A program made the translations under genes and the position numbers. Shown piece after piece: positions 34,208 to 43,861 of a stretch of DNA of 64,000 nucleotides (within the stretch, counting starts at the first letter, position 1; every line of letters begins with the position of its first letter). Source of the stretch: Sphingobium sp. GTDB taxonomy: Bacteria > Pseudomonadota > Alphaproteobacteria > Sphingomonadales > Sphingomonadaceae. The notes under the pieces were generated by a model. The model was not told the DNA's origin. It was given only the letters and a program-made list of their open reading frames with translations, and ran no database searches. The stretch is taken from positions 372,001 to 436,000 of the forward strand of contig SPEL01000002.1 of the NCBI GenBank assembly GCA_009360885.1, read 5' to 3'.

Positions 34208-35634
34208 CACTGCGCGCATTCCCGCGCCACCGTGACATCATCAAAAGGCAATACCCGATCGCCAATGACCTGCCCCTGTTCATGCCCCTTGCCCGCCAGC
34301 AAAACTATGTCGTCCGCCCCGGCCTGCGCAATTGCGGCGGCAATAGCAGCCCGACGACCGCCAATTTCCTCGGCGTCCGGCGCGCCTGCCATAACGGCTG
34401 CACGAATAGCTGCCGGGTCCTCTGAACGGGGATTGTCATCGGTTACGATCACATGATCCGCCAACTCTGCGGCTACCTTCCCCATGAGCGGGCGCTTGCC
34501 CGCATCACGATCCCCGCCCGCGCCAAAAAGGGTGATAAGGCGGCCCTTGGTATGCGGACGCAGCGCCTCTATCGCAGCGCGTAGACCGTCAGGCGTATGG
34601 GCATAATCAACATAAACAGGCACCCCAACAGGCGTAACCACTGCGCGTTCCAGCCGCCCACGCACCGGCTGAAGCCGCGAGAGCAAGGGCAGCACCGCCT
34701 GCAATTGCCCCCCTGTTGCCAGCACCAACCCAGCGGCCACCAGCACATTAGCGGCCTGATAGGCCCCAATGAGCGGGAGGTTGACCTTATGCTCGGCCCC
34801 TTCGGCCTCTATCACCAGCATCTGCCCCATGGCGGTCGGTGTGCGGGAAACAAGGCGCAGTGTTTCGCCCTTTTCACCAACGCTCAGCACCCGCAGGCCA
34901 CGTTTTTTTGCTCGCGCAATCACATCGGCCGATTTCGCATCATCCGCCCAGATTACCGCAGAGCCATCAACATCCACGACCTCATCGAACAGGCGCATTT
35001 TCGCCTCGAAATAGGCCTCCATCGTGCCATGATAATCAAGGTGATCACGCGAAAGGTTCGTGAAAGCCGCCGCCTTTACCGGCAGTCCTTCGGTGCGATA
35101 TTGCGCAAGGCCATGGCTCGACGCTTCAAAGGCGACATGGGTAATGCCTTCCTTGGCGAGCCCAGCCATATTACCGAGGAACGTCACAATGTCGGGTGTG
35201 GTAAGTCCCGTCGAGACCTGATCCTGCGCTGTGGTCACCCCAAGGGTGCCGATGGAGGCAGATTTTTCACCCAGCATCCGCCAGATTTGCCGCGTTAATT
35301 CAACGGTCGATGTTTTGCCATTGGTGCCGGTGACAGCGACGCAGGTCTGCGGGAAAGGTGCGTAATATCGCGCTGCCATCTGTGCAAAAAGACGGCGCGG
35401 CGCGGCGTCCGCAATATGAACAGCCCCTTCAACCACTGCCCCAGGGCGGGCAACAACAGCAACCGCACCGGCGGATATGGCGTCGGCAATATAATCCTCA
35501 CCATTCACACGGGCGCCTTCAAATGCGCCGAAAATGGTGCCGGGCATCACCTTGCGATGGTCAATAGCAAAGCCAGTCACCTGCGTTTCGCCTGCTGCTC
35601 CCTTTATCTGGTCGGTCAGCACATCAAGCCGCAT
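34207..35634 (-). CDS. murE: UDP-MurNAc-L-Ala-D-Glu:meso-diaminopimelate ligase MurE
   Basis: MurE adds the third residue of the peptidoglycan stem. The 475-residue product has the ATP loop AVTGTNGKTSTVEL (about 109-122), EASSHGL, NLSRDHLDYHG with the carbamylated Lys in EAKMRLF, and VDYAHTPDGL. The DNPR motif in VTDDNPRSEDP marks specificity for meso-diaminopimelate and not lysine, as expected for a Gram-negative cell. It starts 5 bases after ftsI and overlaps murF. Confidence 0.98.
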   Translation of the reverse strand: MRLDVLTDQIKGAAGETQVTGFAIDHRKVMPGTIFGAFEGARVNGEDYIADAISAGAVAVVARPGAVVEGAVHIADAAPRRLFAQMAARYYAPFPQTCVAVTGTNGKTSTVELTRQIWRMLGEKSASIGTLGVTTAQDQVSTGLTTPDIVTFLGNMAGLAKEGITHVAFEASSHGLAQYRTEGLPVKAAAFTNLSRDHLDYHGTMEAYFEAKMRLFDEVVDVDGSAVIWADDAKSADVIARAKKRGLRVLSVGEKGETLRLVSRTPTAMGQMLVIEAEGAEHKVNLPLIGAYQAANVLVAAGLVLATGGQLQAVLPLLSRLQPVRGRLERAVVTPVGVPVYVDYAHTPDGLRAAIEALRPHTKGRLITLFGAGGDRDAGKRPLMGKVAAELADHVIVTDDNPRSEDPAAIRAAVMAGAPDAEEIGGRRAAIAAAIAQAGADDIVLLAGKGHEQGQVIGDRVLPFDDVTVARECAQ

Positions 35635-35639
35635 GGAAA

Positions 35640-37343
35640 TCAGTCCTTCTTCTTAACGGTGGTCAGCAATGGCATCAGTTCCGACAGGTCAACATCGCGC
35701 CGCTCATCAGGAATGATGCCCAGCATCGGGCCGATGCGTGTTACCACCTTTTTCACCACCGGGGCAGCGGTAAATGCCGCAGTTCGTAAACCAAATGTAG
35801 CCGGGGTGCCCTTTGGTTCATCCATCATGGTCAGGACGACATAGCGCGGATTATCCATAGGGAATGCCGCCGCAAATGTCGTCACGAGCGAGTGATGCGC
35901 ATAGCCCCCTTCAAAGGGTTTTTCTGCCGATCCTGTTTTTCCGCCAATTCGGTAACCCGGTGCATCTGCACTGCGCCCGGTGCCGTCCATCACGATCATC
36001 CTCAGCATTTGCCGCATCCGCGCACTGGTGGCGGCGGAATAAACCCGGCGGCCCTTTGGCACATCTTCTTCCTTGAGGCGCAGCAAAGTCGCCGGACGCC
36101 AGATACCGCCGTTGACCAGCGCCGCATAAGCACTCGCCAGATGAATGGGCGTCACCGCAATGCCATGACCATAGGCCACCGTCATGTTCGTGACCCGGCC
36201 CCAACTGGACGGCCAGATGGTGCGCGCCCGTTCCTTGAGTTCAATGCTGGGGCGCCGGTCAAATTCCAGCGCGCGATAGATTTTCTGCATCGCCTCTGTC
36301 CCCATATCATCCGCGATACGGGCGGTCACGATATTAGAACTATGGACCAATGCCTCTGGCACGGTCAGCCAGCGACCAAGCGGATGGTCATCCTTGATAC
36401 GAAATCCGCCGACCTGTAACGGCGCGGTTGCATCATAGCGGCGGCCCAGAGATTTGATCGCGCCTTCATCCATCGCCGCCGCAAAGGCCAGAGGTTTGAA
36501 GGTAGACCCCAACTCATAGCGGGATTGTACCACATTATTGCGGCGCGCATCAATATTGCTGCCCAGCTTATTGGGGTCAAACACAGGGAAGGACGCCATG
36601 GCGATTACCTCGCCAGTATTGGCATCCAATATCACGCCCGTCGCGCCATTGGCACGCTGCTCCACCAGTGCGGAATATAGCTCATTTTCCAGCACACCCT
36701 GCACCCGGCTGTCAATGGAAAGGGCAAGCGGCGTATTGCGTTGGGCGGGGTCGGTCAGCCGGTCATTAAAGGCGGCCTCCACCCCCATACCGCCTTGCGG
36801 TGCATCAGCATCTTGCACCGGCGCGAAACCCAAAACATGGGCGGCCAATGTGCGCTGCGGGTAGACCCGTTCTTTGCCACGCGGGAACTCAATCCCCACC
36901 TCACCCAATGCATTGACCTGCGCCACCTGTTCCGGCAACGCACTCTTACGCAAGTAAGCCCAGCCCTTGCCGGTGAGTTTCGTGTAAAAGCTCTTTTCCG
37001 GCGTATCCGGGAATATCTCGTGCAGCTTTCGCGCCAGTTCCTGCGGATCACCAATAAGGCGCGAGGGACGCACCGCAATGGAATAACCATCCATCGTCCG
37101 TGCCAGCGGCACACCATTACGGTCCACAATATCGGCACGCGGCGGCGCACCACCCGCGCCATAGGAAGTATGGGCCTGTAAGCCGCTAGACACCCCCATC
37201 CACGCAAGGCGCAGCACCAGCACAGCCGCAACCGCGAGGATGACCAGCAAGATCATCATCAACCGCTGATGCGCCGTAGCCGTCAGATTCTGCCGTTCCC
37301 GGTTGACCGGCAGGCGGTCATTCCGGACGACGATCGTTGCCAT
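35640..37343 (-). CDS. ftsI: Septal transpeptidase FtsI (PBP3)
   Basis: FtsI is the class B penicillin-binding protein that cross-links septal peptidoglycan. The 567-residue product has a cytoplasmic head, one membrane helix (about 29-48) and a pedestal domain beginning near RADIVDRNGVPLA. The transpeptidase domain has the active serine in S280TFK, the second motif S335SN and the third K469TG. Spacing and length are normal. It shares a base with the end of the ftsL-like gene and is 5 bases before murE. Confidence 0.98.
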   Translation of the reverse strand: MATIVVRNDRLPVNRERQNLTATAHQRLMMILLVILAVAAVLVLRLAWMGVSSGLQAHTSYGAGGAPPRADIVDRNGVPLARTMDGYSIAVRPSRLIGDPQELARKLHEIFPDTPEKSFYTKLTGKGWAYLRKSALPEQVAQVNALGEVGIEFPRGKERVYPQRTLAAHVLGFAPVQDADAPQGGMGVEAAFNDRLTDPAQRNTPLALSIDSRVQGVLENELYSALVEQRANGATGVILDANTGEVIAMASFPVFDPNKLGSNIDARRNNVVQSRYELGSTFKPLAFAAAMDEGAIKSLGRRYDATAPLQVGGFRIKDDHPLGRWLTVPEALVHSSNIVTARIADDMGTEAMQKIYRALEFDRRPSIELKERARTIWPSSWGRVTNMTVAYGHGIAVTPIHLASAYAALVNGGIWRPATLLRLKEEDVPKGRRVYSAATSARMRQMLRMIVMDGTGRSADAPGYRIGGKTGSAEKPFEGGYAHHSLVTTFAAAFPMDNPRYVVLTMMDEPKGTPATFGLRTAAFTAAPVVKKVVTRIGPMLGIIPDERRDVDLSELMPLLTTVKKKD

Positions 37344-38113
37344 TAATTGGCGCCTTTGCGTTTTTCAGCGGCGGCTTTCTTGCCCAGATCACCTAATGTC
37401 CGGTCATCCAGCAAGCGCGCATCCAGCATCGCCATACGCTCCGCCCTGCGGGCGACAGCATTAGCATTGCGCCCGGCCTGCGGCGTTTCCGCCTGCGCCA
37501 GCCGCGCAGGGGCAAACCGTGCAGCAGATTTATCTGATTTTCTGGTCTCCGCCTTCTTAATGTCACCACTGCTTTTGGGTTTTGCACTGGTAGAAGAAGC
37601 CTGATTTTTCGCCTTATCCGGCACGATCGAAGCAAGATTTGTTCGCGTGACATCTTGCTTTAGCGCCGCAGCAGAGGCAACCCGAATGACCGAAGCGTCA
37701 GAACGAATTTGCAGCGCAGCCGGGCTGGCCACCACGTCACTATCCCCCTGTGGTGCGGCATCGTCATCCATCATCGCGACCATAACCGGTGGCGCAACAT
37801 AAACCGGACCATTAGCTTCAACACCATTGAGGCTGGCAAGTGAGCGCTCTCCATCCAGATATTGGCCGGATGCGCGTGGGGAGTATCGAAAATCATCCGC
37901 ATTCCACCGCTCCAGTTGACGAATGCTCGACCGCGCCGCCAGTTCTGTTTCCAGATACCGAATATCCCCCCGCGCGCGCGCGATTTCCGCACGCACCTGC
38001 ATCAGTTCGTTACGTTCTGTCGCCACACGCAAAGAGACCAGATAGGCCCCCAGTGCGCCAAAGGCGACCAGCAGCACCCAGAACAGACTTTGCAGACGCT
38101 TGACCGCGATCAC
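37343..38113 (-). CDS. ftsL: FtsL-position bitopic membrane protein with long C-terminal extension
   Basis: The gene stands exactly where ftsL lies in dcw clusters, between rsmH and ftsI, and the first 70 residues look like FtsL: a short cytoplasmic head, a membrane helix (about 9-27, [20 protein letters not shown]) and a heptad-rich helix (about 30-62, [23 protein letters not shown]). FtsL is usually 90-130 residues; this product has 256, the extra part being Ala/Ser/Lys-rich and apparently disordered. FtsL joins FtsB and FtsQ and activates FtsWI. The assignment rests on place and topology because the family has little sequence conservation. Confidence 0.75.
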   Translation of the reverse strand: MIAVKRLQSLFWVLLVAFGALGAYLVSLRVATERNELMQVRAEIARARGDIRYLETELAARSSIRQLERWNADDFRYSPRASGQYLDGERSLASLNGVEANGPVYVAPPVMVAMMDDDAAPQGDSDVVASPAALQIRSDASVIRVASAAALKQDVTRTNLASIVPDKAKNQASSTSAKPKSSGDIKKAETRKSDKSAARFAPARLAQAETPQAGRNANAVARRAERMAMLDARLLDDRTLGDLGKKAAAEKRKGAN

Positions 38114-39123
38114 GCAGGATTCTCCTTGGTGGTGAGGGGGGATGATGATGACAGCGGCAGACGCACTGCGCTCCGTAATGTGGCGGAACGCGCACGCGGG
38201 TTACGGGCCAGTTCCGCCTCTGACGGACGAATGGCTTTCGCCGGTTTGGCAAAGGCCGCGCGTTGCGTTGGGGCCGCCTCAGGACGATGACGGGAACCGC
38301 CAGCCTCGCCGCCGCTACGTTTGCGGAAAAACTGCTTAACGATGCGGTCCTCAAGGCTGTGGAATGTCACCACCGCCAGTCGGCCACCGGGCGCGAGAAG
38401 ATGCTCTGCTGCCTCCAGCGCGCGTTCCAACTCCTCCAGCTCTCCATTCAAATGAATACGGATGGCCTGAAAAGCGCGGGTCGCCGGGTCTTTCTTATCA
38501 TGCGGCTTATGGCCAAGGGCGCGGCGGATCACATTCGCCAGCTCACCAGTGCGCAACAAGGGACGCGCAGCCACAATCGCCCGCGCCACCCGGCGCGAAC
38601 GGGGCTCCTCACCATAAAGATACAGCACATTAGCAATATCTTCTTCGTCGGCGCTGTTGACCCATTCCGCCGCCGTCATACCAGACTGGCTCATTCGCAT
38701 ATCAAGCGGCCCATCGCCCTGAAAGGAAAAGCCCCGATCAGCCTGATCGAGCTGCATTGATGAAACACCAATATCCAATACAATGCCGGAAACCTGACCA
38801 ACGCCATGTTCCTCCAGCAATATACGCATTGCAGAGAACGGCCCTTCTAGGAGGGTGATGTCATCCCCATCCCGCTCTATGCGGGCGCGGCCAGCCGATA
38901 TGGCATCGGGGTCGCGATCAATCGCCACAACCTTCGCACCATGAACCGCCATCGCGTGGCTATAGCCACCAGCACCATAAGTGCCATCCACATGGGTTTC
39001 GCCCGCACCAATGGACAGTGCAGCAAGCACCTCATCCAGCAACACAGGAATATGCAAGGAACCGGGCGCGACCTGCGCCGACGCCGGGATGGTGGGGGAT
39101 GGGATGTTTGCACCCTGCGTCAT
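38110..39123 (-). CDS. rsmH: 16S rRNA (cytosine1402-N4)-methyltransferase RsmH
   Basis: RsmH (MraW) methylates N4 of C1402 in the ribosomal P site using SAM. The 337-residue product begins after a short extension with [13 protein letters not shown]. It has the SAM motif [13 protein letters not shown] (about 44-56), [30 protein letters not shown]-type core, and [14 protein letters not shown] and the C-terminal [15 protein letters not shown]. It overlaps mraZ and the ftsL-like gene by 4 bases each. Confidence 0.98.
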   Translation of the reverse strand: MTQGANIPSPTIPASAQVAPGSLHIPVLLDEVLAALSIGAGETHVDGTYGAGGYSHAMAVHGAKVVAIDRDPDAISAGRARIERDGDDITLLEGPFSAMRILLEEHGVGQVSGIVLDIGVSSMQLDQADRGFSFQGDGPLDMRMSQSGMTAAEWVNSADEEDIANVLYLYGEEPRSRRVARAIVAARPLLRTGELANVIRRALGHKPHDKKDPATRAFQAIRIHLNGELEELERALEAAEHLLAPGGRLAVVTFHSLEDRIVKQFFRKRSGGEAGGSRHRPEAAPTQRAAFAKPAKAIRPSEAELARNPRARSATLRSAVRLPLSSSSPLTTKENPA

Positions 39124-39614
39124 TTGCCACCCCCGGCCGCACGCTCAGCAAGGAAACGCTGCACCGCATGACGCACACGCGGGCTGCGGCCTTCGCTATC
39201 AAGCAGAGACTGAGGGTCCCACATCTGAATATGGCGGCTGGTGCCAACAAAAACGATAGCATCGGTGATGCCCATCATGTCCCTGATGTCAGGCGGCATG
39301 ATGAACCGGCCACCGTCATCGAAGTTCAGGTCCTCCATGTCGGCAAAACGCGCCTCACGCTCCGCCTCAGCATCGAAGGATTCACCCCGATCACGGGCGG
39401 CGCGCTCCATTTCGAGAACCTGACTTTCCAGCCATTGCTTATGAGACAGGCCAAAGCCAATGGCGCAGGGGAGCTGGGTATGAATGGTGAGGCACAAGCG
39501 GTTTTCACCGCTGCTGGCTTTAACGGCTTTGCGCATGTCGAGCGGCAGAGCGAAGCGCCCCTTGCCGTCTGCGACACAAATGCCGTTACCAGAAAAAATG
39601 ATGTCGCCGGACAT
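39120..39614 (-). CDS. mraZ: Transcriptional regulator MraZ
   Basis: MraZ is the DNA-binding protein encoded first in dcw clusters; in E. coli it represses its own operon by binding phased TGGG boxes. The 164-residue product has two SpoVT/AbrB-like halves, each with the DxxxR motif: DGKGR followed by FALPLDMR near the N-terminus, and DDGGR followed by FIMPPDIR in the second half. A matching array of phased boxes lies 130-175 bases upstream, which supports autoregulation here. Confidence 0.96.
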   Translation of the reverse strand: MSGDIIFSGNGICVADGKGRFALPLDMRKAVKASSGENRLCLTIHTQLPCAIGFGLSHKQWLESQVLEMERAARDRGESFDAEAEREARFADMEDLNFDDGGRFIMPPDIRDMMGITDAIVFVGTSRHIQMWDPQSLLDSEGRSPRVRHAVQRFLAERAAGGGK

Positions 39615-39809
39615 CTGCCCTCACCCCAATGAAACGAGCCAGCGGAGGCCGCACGAAGCCGCGTGGAGAAGCGCATTGGGGCACGCCCTTCCATTGCAGG
39701 AATCACACAGATTTCACTAACCCTGTCCCCCTTTAGGTATCAAGGGATAGGCTGGGAGAAAAGGGGAAATTTTGGGAAAAGGTGGGAAATACCCTGTTTT
39801 ATCTGGTTT
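39615..39809. promoter_or_regulatory. Promoter region of the proximal dcw operon
   Basis: This 195-base gap lies upstream of mraZ and after the stop of the GldG-like gene. It must hold the main promoter of the eleven-gene mraZ-to-murC operon, because every later junction is an overlap or at most 6 bases. It contains the phased box array at 39743-39787. No coding frame is credible. Confidence 0.7.
39743..39787 (+). promoter_or_regulatory. Five 10-bp-phased MraZ-type boxes
   Basis: AGGGA at 39743, TGGGA at 39753, GGGGA at 39763, TGGGA at 39773 and TGGGA at 39783 recur at exactly 10-base steps. MraZ of E. coli is known to bind TGGGN repeats separated by 5 bases, i.e. the same 10-base period. 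Here the boxes read on the plus strand, opposite to mraZ. Phasing at one helical turn would put all boxes on one face for an oligomeric MraZ ring. Confidence 0.75.
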
Positions 39810-41126
39810 TCACCTCATTCCTTTACGGCTGTTAATAGATTGTTCCCCCTTTGTTCGAAGGGTAGCCTCTTCCTGCCCCTCATCGGCCCGCGTAAAACCA
39901 TACGAATCTGCGCCGTGACCAGCCCGTCCCATTCTCACCCAGAGTTTTCGCACCATATACGCCCCGGCCCATCCCATTCCCGCCCAGACGAGCAGGATAA
40001 TAAGCGCCGTCCGCATCGCGCCGGGCAAAGCCTGCTCATCTATCACACGGCAGGGGGCATCTGGCACTGCATCACTGAGCGGCGCGACCAACCAGTGGTC
40101 CATCAGGGCCGGGACATCAGCCGCCCATGCCTCTGCCCGGTCAGGCCAGCGCGGATCGGCCAGCCATAATCGTTCATCCAGCATATCCGCATCCGCTATC
40201 AACCGCACCTGCCCCTTGCCTATCCGGCACACCGCCATCAGGCCTTGTTCGGCAAAATGACAGCTCACGCCCACAGGCTGCTGCAACCCGTTACGCGCGA
40301 AACGCGACGCCCCGGACAACAGCAACACATGCCCGCTGACCAGCATATGCCGCCTGACCGTCGGACCATCCTGCGGCGCGGGCAGCAGGCGCAGCCCCCA
40401 ATGGCTCAGCAACGGGTCCAGCAGGCTGGTCATGGGCGGGCGACGCGGATCACCCAGCGCAAAATCGCTATGCCAGATCAGCAGCGGGTCCGCCAATATC
40501 ACGGCCTTGCCACCGGCCCTCACCCATCCGTCCAGCGCAACCAGCTCTTCAGGCTGCAATAGGCGAGGTTGAGCGACCAGCAGGCTATCAACAGATTTTA
40601 ATGACGCCGCGTCAATATGATCGATCGCATGGGCCGGATGGTGCGTCACTGGCGCATTAGGGCGCTCCCCTTTTCCCGCAATATGCTCCGCTATGCTCAC
40701 CCCTTCGGCGCGGAAAAACGGCAAAGCACTAACTACTCCTATTCTGGGCGGAGGAAAGGACGCCTCTCTGGCGGAGGACAGCCTTGCCTGACCAGAGGAA
40801 GCCACAATGCTGAAGGCCAATATCGCGCTCAGCAGCGATGTAGCCCCAATCAGCAGCCACCATAATCGCGCACCAGTCGGCCAGCGCCAAGACAACATGC
40901 CATAAAGGATGAACGCAATGCCGCACCCCAGCCACCAACGCGCAGGCTCCGCCTGACCGCTATCCAGCACACCGCCCGCAGCATATCCCATCACAATGGT
41001 GAGCGGGAACAACCCAGCCAAAACCGCCCCCAATGCGAGTATCAGCACCAGCATCGCCGCCACCAGTGGGCGGGGGTATATCTGCGCCGATCGCCGGGGA
41101 CGCATCACGGGGACAGATGGCTTCAC
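39810..41126 (-). CDS. GldG-like (ABC-type uncharacterised transport domain) membrane protein
   Basis: The 438-residue product has three hydrophobic segments near the N-terminus (about 22-48, 63-80, 86-110), a soluble middle domain and a last membrane helix (about 382-402). The middle part, with RIGVVSALPFF, a QPRLLQPEELVALDGWVRAGGKAVILADPLL segment and FARNGLQQPVG, resembles the GldG/DUF4350-like glutamine-amidotransferase fold found in uncharacterised ABC-type gliding/transport proteins. Its partner genes are not in the window. Start is GTG 41126; an ATG 7 codons later (41105) is possible, and neither has a good ribosome site. It follows the small anchored protein by 15 bases. Function is unknown. 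Confidence 0.7.
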   Translation of the reverse strand: MKPSVPVMRPRRSAQIYPRPLVAAMLVLILALGAVLAGLFPLTIVMGYAAGGVLDSGQAEPARWWLGCGIAFILYGMLSWRWPTGARLWWLLIGATSLLSAILAFSIVASSGQARLSSAREASFPPPRIGVVSALPFFRAEGVSIAEHIAGKGERPNAPVTHHPAHAIDHIDAASLKSVDSLLVAQPRLLQPEELVALDGWVRAGGKAVILADPLLIWHSDFALGDPRRPPMTSLLDPLLSHWGLRLLPAPQDGPTVRRHMLVSGHVLLLSGASRFARNGLQQPVGVSCHFAEQGLMAVCRIGKGQVRLIADADMLDERLWLADPRWPDRAEAWAADVPALMDHWLVAPLSDAVPDAPCRVIDEQALPGAMRTALIILLVWAGMGWAGAYMVRKLWVRMGRAGHGADSYGFTRADEGQEEATLRTKGEQSINSRKGMR

Positions 41127-41141
41127 AACGGAAGCGAAGGA

Positions 41142-41516
41142 TTAACGTTGCTGGGGCGCACGCTGTTCCGCCGGTAAGGTCGGCGTAACAGCGGGAGGCT
41201 GATCCATCCGCTCTTTCAGATTAGGATCAGGCCTCAAATCTGCAACGACCGGCTGTTGCGCGCTTTCACCGGACGATGCAGGAGCAACCCCCAGTTCAGC
41301 CAAAGGCTCAGTTGGTTTAACAGCAGGAGCCTCCCCGGCGGCCGCATTTACAGCCGCACCGGGCACGGTCATTTCCGCTGTTTTCTCATCCTTGCGGATA
41401 TTATCGACGACAATATTCGCCAACCCCACGAGCAAAACGACACCCGCCAGACCGCTCACACCAATCTGGATGCGCTGCATCCCTTCTTTACGCCGTGTCG
41501 GCACTTGCATAATCAT
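41142..41516 (-). CDS. Small single-pass membrane protein of unknown function
   Basis: The product of about 124 residues has a basic N-terminus (TRRKEGMQR), one membrane helix (about 18-36, IGVSGLAGVVLLVGLANIVV) and a Pro/Ala-rich extracytoplasmic tail ending in TPTLPAEQRAPQQR. I recognise no family. It lies between the cysteine synthase gene and the GldG-like gene on the same strand and may be transcribed with them. Starts at 41537, 41516 and 41510 are all open; none has a strong ribosome site, so the first residues are uncertain. Confidence 0.6.
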   Translation of the reverse strand: MIMQVPTRRKEGMQRIQIGVSGLAGVVLLVGLANIVVDNIRKDEKTAEMTVPGAAVNAAAGEAPAVKPTEPLAELGVAPASSGESAQQPVVADLRPDPNLKERMDQPPAVTPTLPAEQRAPQQR

Positions 41517-41558
41517 CCAAAATATTACCGTAACCAACAGAACATGGTTTACTGCTGT

Positions 41559-42560
41559 TTACACATCTTCCTTTTGCACGAGCCAAGGGAGAACCGTCAA
41601 GCCCTTCGCTTCCAGCCATTCCCGATTATACAGGGTAGAAAGATACCGAAAACCGGTATCGCATAATATAGTTACTATCCGCTTACCCGGCCCCAATTGA
41701 CGCCCCAGTGCCACCGCACCCGCCACATTAATGCCGCTGGAAAGACCAAGGCACAGCCCTTCTTCGGACAGCAAGCGCTGAACCCAGACCATGCCTTCTT
41801 CGTCCGATATACGATATTGCGTATCAATCGGCGCGCCTTCCAGATTGGCGGTAATACGCCCCTGCCCGATGCCTTCAGCAACGGAGCTACCCTCTGCCCG
41901 CAATTCTCCGCAGGCATAATAATTATAGAGCGCCGCGCCATAAGGGTCCGCCAGACCGACGGTGATGCTCTCATCCTTCGCCTTAAGGCCCAGACCAGTG
42001 CCAGCCAAAGTGCCGCCCGTCCCGGCGGCGCAGATGAAGCCGTCCACCTTACCATCCATCTGCTGCCATATTTCCTCGGCAGTGCCGACGATATGCGCCT
42101 TGCGGTTGGCGATATTATCAAACTGGTTGGCCCAAATCGCACCTTCGGTTTCCTCGGCAATGCGGCGGGACGTATGCACAAAATGGCCGGGGTTGGAATA
42201 AGGCGCAGCAGGCACCAGAACCAGTTCCGCGCCCAAAGCACGCAACGTATCCATTTTCTCACGGCTCTGCGTTTCGGGCATGACGATTACCGTCTTATAC
42301 CCGCACGCATTGGCAACCAGCGCCAGACCAATGCCCGTATTGCCCGCAGTCCCTTCGACAATGATGCCGCCGGGTTTGAGCAGGCCTTTTTCCTCAGCAT
42401 CGCGCACAATGAACAAGGCCGCCCGATCCTTCACCGAGGCACCGGGATTGGCAAATTCGCATTTAGCGAAAATCTCGCATCCACTCTCGCGGGATGGGCC
42501 TTCCAGACGGACAAGCGGGGTATTGCCGATAAGCGACAAACTATTCTGAGCTGTGAACAT
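41559..42560 (-). CDS. cysK: PLP-dependent cysteine synthase
   Basis: The enzyme makes L-cysteine from O-acetylserine and sulfide, or a closely related beta-replacement reaction. The 333-residue product has LIGNTPLVRL near the start, the PLP lysine in NPGASVKDRAA, EGTAGNTGIGLA for the substrate carboxylate, the phosphate-binding AGTGGTLAGTG, and late LSSGINVAGA. The ATG at 42560 follows AGAGG at good spacing; longer frames to 42596 add residues not found in the family. It differs from the main CysK type by the long EEIWQQMDGKVDGFI region and may be a specialised cysteine synthase, or cystathionine beta-synthase-like; the core reaction type is secure. Confidence 0.88.
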   Translation of the reverse strand: MFTAQNSLSLIGNTPLVRLEGPSRESGCEIFAKCEFANPGASVKDRAALFIVRDAEEKGLLKPGGIIVEGTAGNTGIGLALVANACGYKTVIVMPETQSREKMDTLRALGAELVLVPAAPYSNPGHFVHTSRRIAEETEGAIWANQFDNIANRKAHIVGTAEEIWQQMDGKVDGFICAAGTGGTLAGTGLGLKAKDESITVGLADPYGAALYNYYACGELRAEGSSVAEGIGQGRITANLEGAPIDTQYRISDEEGMVWVQRLLSEEGLCLGLSSGINVAGAVALGRQLGPGKRIVTILCDTGFRYLSTLYNREWLEAKGLTVLPWLVQKEDV

Positions 42561-42742
42561 GGCGCCTCTCATAACGCAGCCCATCCGCCCTGCCAAGCAA
42601 GGGAATATGATAACAAGGAAAGTTGCCGTTGACAGGATTTTGCATTTTTGCGGCCTATATCCGTCCCGCAGAGAGAAAGTTGCCCTATATAATAGAAGCG
42701 CCGTGCCGTATTTTACGATATAAGCGGACGCTAAGGCATCAT

Positions 42743-43861
42743 ATGGTAACGGATTCCCTCCCCTTCTCCTCGCCCCGGCCAGCCCCTTTTTCTGGCAGGA
42801 AGCGAAGGAACCTGCGCGCTCGCACCATATCAGGCGCGGCCATATTATTTGCGCTCATCGGTGCAGGCGGCATGAATATCGGCGCACCTTATGTTTCGCT
42901 CGACCGGCTGGCTCTCGCGCCGCCGCCCGCAATCAACATGATTGATAGCGCAGCCCAAACCTTCACCGGCTCTGCCTTTTTCTTTGCCGAAGACGCATTC
43001 ACACCCACAGCCTCTACCCCACTTATCAATGATAGCGAGCATGTGCTGGCGCTGCGTCAGGTAGAAAGCGCCCTTTCCGCCCCCTTTATCGGCCAGACCG
43101 CGCTGGATCGTTACCGGGCCGTGAATTGCCTTACCACCGCCATATATTATGAAGCCGCCAATGAACCGGATGAAGGCCAGCGCGCCGTGGCGCAGGTGGT
43201 GCTGAACCGCGTAAGACACCCGGCATGGCCCAACAGCGTGTGCGGCGTGGTCTATCAGGGGTCAGAACGCACCGATTTGCTGTGCCAGTTCACCTTTAGC
43301 TGCGACGGTGCGATGGCCCGCCTTCCGGTGGCGGACAAATGGGCACGGGCGCGTCGCGTGGCAGAACAGGCACTTGCCGGACGCAGCTATGCCCCGGCGG
43401 GGCTAGCGACATTTTACCATACATTGGCGGTGCGGCCGGACTGGTCATCCCGGCTGGACCCGGTGGCGGTCATCGGTGCCCATATTTTCTATCAGATGCG
43501 CGGCAATAACGGCACTAAGCTGGCTTTTAACGCGCCATATAGCAGGCGAGAACTGATTGCCGGCCCGGCCCAGCGTGCATGGAAACCTCTGCCCGCTGGG
43601 GCGATGCCGGTCGCCATGCCCTATATGCCCGAAATTGCTGCTTTCAATGCCGATACCAGCCTGCCTGCTACTCAGATGAACGGTGCAACGGATGCATCTG
43701 CAAATATGAATAATGGCACCATCACATCGGTGCATCGCGGTTCTGCCGCGCTATCCTCAACCTCTGGCCAGCCTGCCACCGTTCAGGACTTGCCGGGGCA
43801 GAAACTGCCCCAATCAACCATTCGCCCTGAATATCAGAATAGCGGTCGTCCGCTTATCTGA
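42743..43861 (+). CDS. SleB-type cell-wall hydrolase
   Basis: The 372-residue protein has a basic head and one membrane or signal segment (about 28-46), followed by a cell-wall hydrolase 2 (SleB/CwlJ) domain. The domain is marked by CLTTAIYYEAANEP, QRAVAQVVLNRVRHP, SVCGVVYQG and CQFTFSCDG, and by FYHT later. The Glu in YYEA is the likely catalytic acid of this muramidase-type fold. The C-terminal 100 residues are Ala/Thr/Asn-rich and probably disordered. In non-sporulating alphaproteobacteria such proteins are thought to remodel peptidoglycan. ATG 42743 is chosen with AAGG upstream; the open frame extends 40 codons further without domain support. Confidence 0.88.
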   Translation: MVTDSLPFSSPRPAPFSGRKRRNLRARTISGAAILFALIGAGGMNIGAPYVSLDRLALAPPPAINMIDSAAQTFTGSAFFFAEDAFTPTASTPLINDSEHVLALRQVESALSAPFIGQTALDRYRAVNCLTTAIYYEAANEPDEGQRAVAQVVLNRVRHPAWPNSVCGVVYQGSERTDLLCQFTFSCDGAMARLPVADKWARARRVAEQALAGRSYAPAGLATFYHTLAVRPDWSSRLDPVAVIGAHIFYQMRGNNGTKLAFNAPYSRRELIAGPAQRAWKPLPAGAMPVAMPYMPEIAAFNADTSLPATQMNGATDASANMNNGTITSVHRGSAALSSTSGQPATVQDLPGQKLPQSTIRPEYQNSGRPLI

